This document shows positions 60,941 to 64,000 of a stretch of DNA of 64,000 bases, piece after piece (the first letter of the stretch is position 1; the number at the start of each line of letters is the position of its first letter). The stretch spans positions 653,501 through 717,500 of the forward strand of contig CP029329.1 of NCBI GenBank assembly GCA_003129525.1, written 5' to 3'. Under the pieces are notes generated by a model. That model made no database searches, had not been told where the DNA came from, and saw nothing but the letters and a program-made list of their open reading frames with translations. A program made the translations under genes and the position numbers. Origin of the DNA: Clostridium beijerinckii (lineage in GTDB: Bacteria; Bacillota; Clostridia; Clostridiales; Clostridiaceae).

Positions 60941-61143
60941 AATATTACTTATATAAATGTTAATTTTTTGTTAACTTTTTTATTTATCCACAATAAAATA
61001 TATAAAATTAAATCAATCTAGAATTTTTAATTATCAATTCTAATGTTCCCTTGCTTATATTAGCCACTAAATATTATTAATTTTTCTAACTATCATTGAA
61101 AACTTCAAATCATATAATTTTTAAATATTCTTAAATATAAAAA

Positions 61144-61176
61144 AGAGACTTCAGTAAAATAATTACCAAAGTCTCT
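61144..61176 (-). terminator. Terminator of the pfkA-pyk operon
   Basis: On the minus strand AGAGACTT pairs with AAGTCTCT around ~17 nt and is followed by TTTTTTA. It lies 22 bp after the pyk stop. Confidence 0.85.
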
Positions 61177-61197
61177 GTATGTATTATGTTTTAAATC

Positions 61198-62619
61198 TTA
61201 TTTTACAACGCTAACCTTTAATAGGTTTGTTGCTCCAATTTCATTAACAGGTACTCCAGCTGCTAATACAACTGTATCTCCTGATTTAACATATTCATAT
61301 ACCTTAGCAGTTTCAACTGATTTTTCTAACATTTCATCAGTTGATATCATCTTATCAGCAACTATTGGATATACACCCCATGAGAATGCTAATTGTTTAG
61401 CAACTACTGAATCAGAAGTAACAGCTATAATTGGACATTCTGGTCTACATTGAGAAATTCTTCTTGCAGTAGCTCCAGTTTGAGTTGATGATATAATAGC
61501 TTCTGCTTGTAATTCACTAGCTGCATTACATGCTGCTCTTGATATTACTCCTGATATAGCTGGTGTATGAGTTTTAGCATTTGAAACAGCAACTGTATAA
61601 GTTAATTGTTTTTCAGTTTCTTCTGCAATTTTAGCCATTGTAGCAACAGCTTCTACTGGATAATCTCCGTTAGCACTTTCTCCTGATAACATTATTCCAT
61701 CAGTACCATCTAAAATAGCATTAGCTACGTCTGAAACTTCAGCTCTTGTAGGTCTTGGGTTTCTCATCATTGAATCTAACATTTGAGTTGCAGTTATAAC
61801 TGGCTTTCCAGCAGCATTACATTTTTGAATCATCATCTTTTGAACTGCAGGAACTTGTTCTATTGGAATTTCAACACCTAGGTCTCCTCTTGCTACCATT
61901 AAAAGATCTGAAACTTCTAAGATAGAATCGATGTTGTCAACACCTTCTTGGTTTTCGATTTTTGAACAAATTAATATTCTTTCTCCACCATTTGCATCAA
62001 GTATATCTCTAATAGTTTTTACGTCAGATGCTTTTCTTATAAATGAAGCAGCGATCATAGTAACTCCAACTTCACAACCAAAGATTAAATCAGATTTATC
62101 TTTTTCAGTAAGAGCTGGTAATTTAATAGATACTCCTGGTACGTTAACTCCCTTATGAGTTCCAACGAATCCAGTATTTTGAACTTCACACTTTATAGCG
62201 TTTCCTTCAACAGATTTAACAGTTAATCCAACTAAACCATCATCTATTAAGATAGTATTTCCTGGTTTAACATCATTAGCCAATCCTTCATATGTAACAG
62301 CACATTTAGTAGCGTCTCCAACTAATTCCATATCTCCAGCATATACTGTAAATTCTGTACCTTTAGTTAATTCAAGTTTCTTAGGTTCGAACTTTCCTGT
62401 TCTGATTTCAGGTCCCTTAGTATCAAGAATTATTGCAATTTCTCTGTTAAGTTTCTTTGATAATTCTTTAACCTTTGCAATTCTTCCACCGTGTTCTTCG
62501 TGGTCACCATGTGAAAAATTATGTCTTGAAGCATTCATTCCTGCTAACATTACTTTTTCTAATATTTCCATATCCTCACTTGCTGGGCCAATTGTACAAA
62601 TCATTTTAGTTTTTCTCAT
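61198..62619 (-). CDS. pyk: Pyruvate kinase
   Basis: Last glycolytic step: phosphoenolpyruvate plus ADP to pyruvate and ATP. It has 473 residues from the ATG at 62619 (RKTKMICTIGPASED), with AGAGGAG upstream; the 11 residues before it in the open frame are not family-like. Motifs: MNASRHNFSHGDHEEHGGRI (active-site arginine), DTKGPEIRTG near residue 70, ICSKIENQEGVDNID near 217 with the catalytic lysine, and MVARGDLGVEIP near 241. ITATQMLDSMMRNPRPTRAE is near 275. It has a shortened C-terminus without the extra phosphotransfer domain of Bacillus Pyk. It is the second gene of the pfkA-pyk operon. Confidence 0.97.
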   Translation of the reverse strand: MRKTKMICTIGPASEDMEILEKVMLAGMNASRHNFSHGDHEEHGGRIAKVKELSKKLNREIAIILDTKGPEIRTGKFEPKKLELTKGTEFTVYAGDMELVGDATKCAVTYEGLANDVKPGNTILIDDGLVGLTVKSVEGNAIKCEVQNTGFVGTHKGVNVPGVSIKLPALTEKDKSDLIFGCEVGVTMIAASFIRKASDVKTIRDILDANGGERILICSKIENQEGVDNIDSILEVSDLLMVARGDLGVEIPIEQVPAVQKMMIQKCNAAGKPVITATQMLDSMMRNPRPTRAEVSDVANAILDGTDGIMLSGESANGDYPVEAVATMAKIAEETEKQLTYTVAVSNAKTHTPAISGVISRAACNAASELQAEAIISSTQTGATARRISQCRPECPIIAVTSDSVVAKQLAFSWGVYPIVADKMISTDEMLEKSVETAKVYEYVKSGDTVVLAAGVPVNEIGATNLLKVSVVK

Positions 62620-62705
62620 TAAACTAACACTCCTCTTTCTTTGATTAGTCACATAATTAAATGTGTCTCTATTTATAAACTTTATATAAATAAACTATAT
62701 TATTA

Positions 62706-63662
62706 TTATGATAATACTTTCGCAATATCATATAATTCTTGATCAAATTTACTTTCTATATCTAAAGCTTCATCGATATCTTGATCAATGATCTTGTTAT
62801 CTTTAATTCCTATTACTCTTGAAGTTTTTCCTTCTATTAATACTTCAATAGCCTTTGCTCCCATTCTTGAAGCTAAAACTCTATCTGTTGCTGAAGGGCT
62901 TCCGCCTCTTTGAATATGACCTAAGATTGTTGCTCTTGATTCAATTCCTGTTACTTCTTCAACATATTTTGCAAGTTCAAATGCTCCACCAATTCCTTCT
63001 GCAAGGATTATTAAGTTGTGCATTTTCCCTTTGTTTTTGCCTTCTAAAATAGTTCTGCAAAGTTCATCTTTATTAAAGTCGATTTCTGGAATTATAACTG
63101 CTTCTGCTCCACCACAGATACCTGCATATAAAGTTAAATCTCCACAATCTCTTCCCATAACTTCTACAATTGAAACTCTTTCATGAGAAGTTGAAGTATC
63201 TCTAATTTTATTTATAGCATCTACAACAGTATTTAATGCTGTATCAAATCCTAAAGTAAAATCAGTATAAGCTAAGTCATTATCAATTGTTCCTGGTAAA
63301 CCAATTGTTTTGATTCCAAGTTGTGATAATAATTTTGCTCCCATAAATGAGCCATCTCCACCTATAACTATTAAAGCTTCTACGCCATAGGCTTGTAATA
63401 TTTTAGCAGCTTTTTTTCTTACTTCTTCATTTTTGAATTCAACGCATCTAGCAGTTCTTAAGATTGTTCCACCTCTTTGAATTATATCTGACACTGAATT
63501 TCTATCCATGCTGAATAATTCTCCATTGATAAGTCCAGCATATCCTCTTTGAACTCCCATAACTTCAATTCCGTTATGAATTGCAGTTCTTACTACTGCT
63601 CTAATTGCAGCGTTCATTCCTGGTGCATCTCCACCACTTGTTAACACAGCTATCTTTTTCAT
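62706..63662 (-). CDS. pfkA: ATP-dependent 6-phosphofructokinase
   Basis: Commits fructose 6-phosphate to glycolysis. It has 318 residues from the ATG at 63662, which follows AAGGAGG; the 31 residues before it in the open frame are untranslated leader. Motifs: [20 protein letters not shown] at the N-terminus, [18 protein letters not shown] near 100 (ATP site), [20 protein letters not shown] near 120 with the catalytic aspartate, [16 protein letters not shown] near 170, and [20 protein letters not shown] near 245. The length and the GGDGS glycine indicate the ATP rather than pyrophosphate form. It lies 86 bp upstream of pyk in one operon. Confidence 0.97.
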   Translation of the reverse strand: MKKIAVLTSGGDAPGMNAAIRAVVRTAIHNGIEVMGVQRGYAGLINGELFSMDRNSVSDIIQRGGTILRTARCVEFKNEEVRKKAAKILQAYGVEALIVIGGDGSFMGAKLLSQLGIKTIGLPGTIDNDLAYTDFTLGFDTALNTVVDAINKIRDTSTSHERVSIVEVMGRDCGDLTLYAGICGGAEAVIIPEIDFNKDELCRTILEGKNKGKMHNLIILAEGIGGAFELAKYVEEVTGIESRATILGHIQRGGSPSATDRVLASRMGAKAIEVLIEGKTSRVIGIKDNKIIDQDIDEALDIESKFDQELYDIAKVLS

Positions 63663-63746
63663 AATATATATTTCCTCCTTAAATATCACAGGACACTTAT
63701 CGTCCCCCGTGAACATAATATAACCATAATTTATTAACCAACAATT

Positions 63747-63775
63747 ATTGTACATAAATTTCTATAAATTATCAA
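63747..63775 (-). promoter_or_regulatory. Promoter of the pfkA-pyk operon
   Basis: On the minus strand TTGATA, 17 nt, TACAAT lies 85 bp upstream of the pfkA start. Sequence upstream to the window edge (63776-64000) is very AT-rich and shows no gene. Confidence 0.7.
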
Positions 63776-64000
63776 TCATATTTATCCAAATTCTGATATT
63801 ATTCTAAAATAAATCTCTTAATTTTATGAAAAATTTTATATTATATATATATTCTTAATTATACTACTTATTTTGCTATTTTACATACATTTCTAATTAT
63901 AAGTTCATATACATTCTTAATTAAGATATTGGCTGCATTTAATGTATTATGTTTATTTATAAATATATATTAAACTTTAATTTACCTTCTTTATTATACC

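Overview
The window is low-GC, AT-rich DNA with strong AGGAGG-type ribosome binding sites, frequent TTG and GTG starts and Clostridium-type gene content (HelD, DUF3006, YetF plus DUF4363, many alpha/beta glucoside sugar genes, long intergenic spacers full of small repeats). It looks like a chromosomal segment of a Clostridium sensu stricto species, most likely near the solventogenic C. beijerinckii group. The species is inferred from gene content and has not been checked by a search. No rRNA, tRNA, phage or CRISPR locus was recognised.

Layout. 0-5 kb: a secreted cell-wall-binding metallo-beta-lactamase-fold protein, preceded by a decaying IS607-type element (broken tnpA, intact tnpB, probable omega RNA), then a YitT membrane protein. 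5.6-14.9 kb: one giant gene for a cyclic beta-1,2-glucan synthase-like protein (GT84 plus GH94) carrying several unusual insertions. 15-19 kb: M18 aminopeptidase, a broken Rpn-type nuclease gene, dapA. 19-26 kb: cation efflux transporter, a polar amino acid ABC transporter, helD. 26-32 kb: ftsH, DUF3006 gene, two signal peptidases I, lysA with a lysine riboswitch. 32-40 kb: TIM-barrel protein, a HAAS/DUF4097 envelope-stress type pair, an aminotransferase, a membrane protein, an AlaX-like tRNA editing protein. 40-48 kb: esterase, copper gene remnants, a PTS alpha-glucoside operon (EIICB, GH4, EIIA) with an RpiR regulator, a GGDEF/HD-GYP protein. 48-50 kb: a complete IS1182-family element. 50-64 kb: phosphoesterase, M20 amidohydrolase, CPBP protease, radical SAM remnant, motAB, yetF/DUF4363, GH1 glucosidase, rlmD-type methyltransferase, pyk and pfkA.

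Functional links. pfkA-pyk form a glycolytic operon with a clear promoter and terminator. The PTS EIICB/GH4/EIIA genes import and cleave a phosphorylated alpha-glucoside and feed the same glycolysis. dapA and lysA both serve lysine/diaminopimelate synthesis, and lysA is under an L-box. The two LepB proteins, FtsH and the HAAS/DUF4097 pair concern envelope and secretion quality control.

The most unusual content is repetitive DNA. Three small dispersed repeat families are visible. Family A is a long imperfect palindrome whose terminal TAG is the stop codon of three different genes. Family B is made of short palindromic modules found both between genes and, in frame, inside the giant glucan synthase gene, like the Rickettsia palindromic elements. 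Family C is a ~45-50 bp repeat that supplies the C-terminus of one enzyme and an in-frame stop in another gene. The giant gene also contains a 200-bp cluster of six exact TTATCCACA DnaA boxes inside coding sequence, and a second group of boxes lies in a gene-free kilobase at 33.3-34.4 kb.
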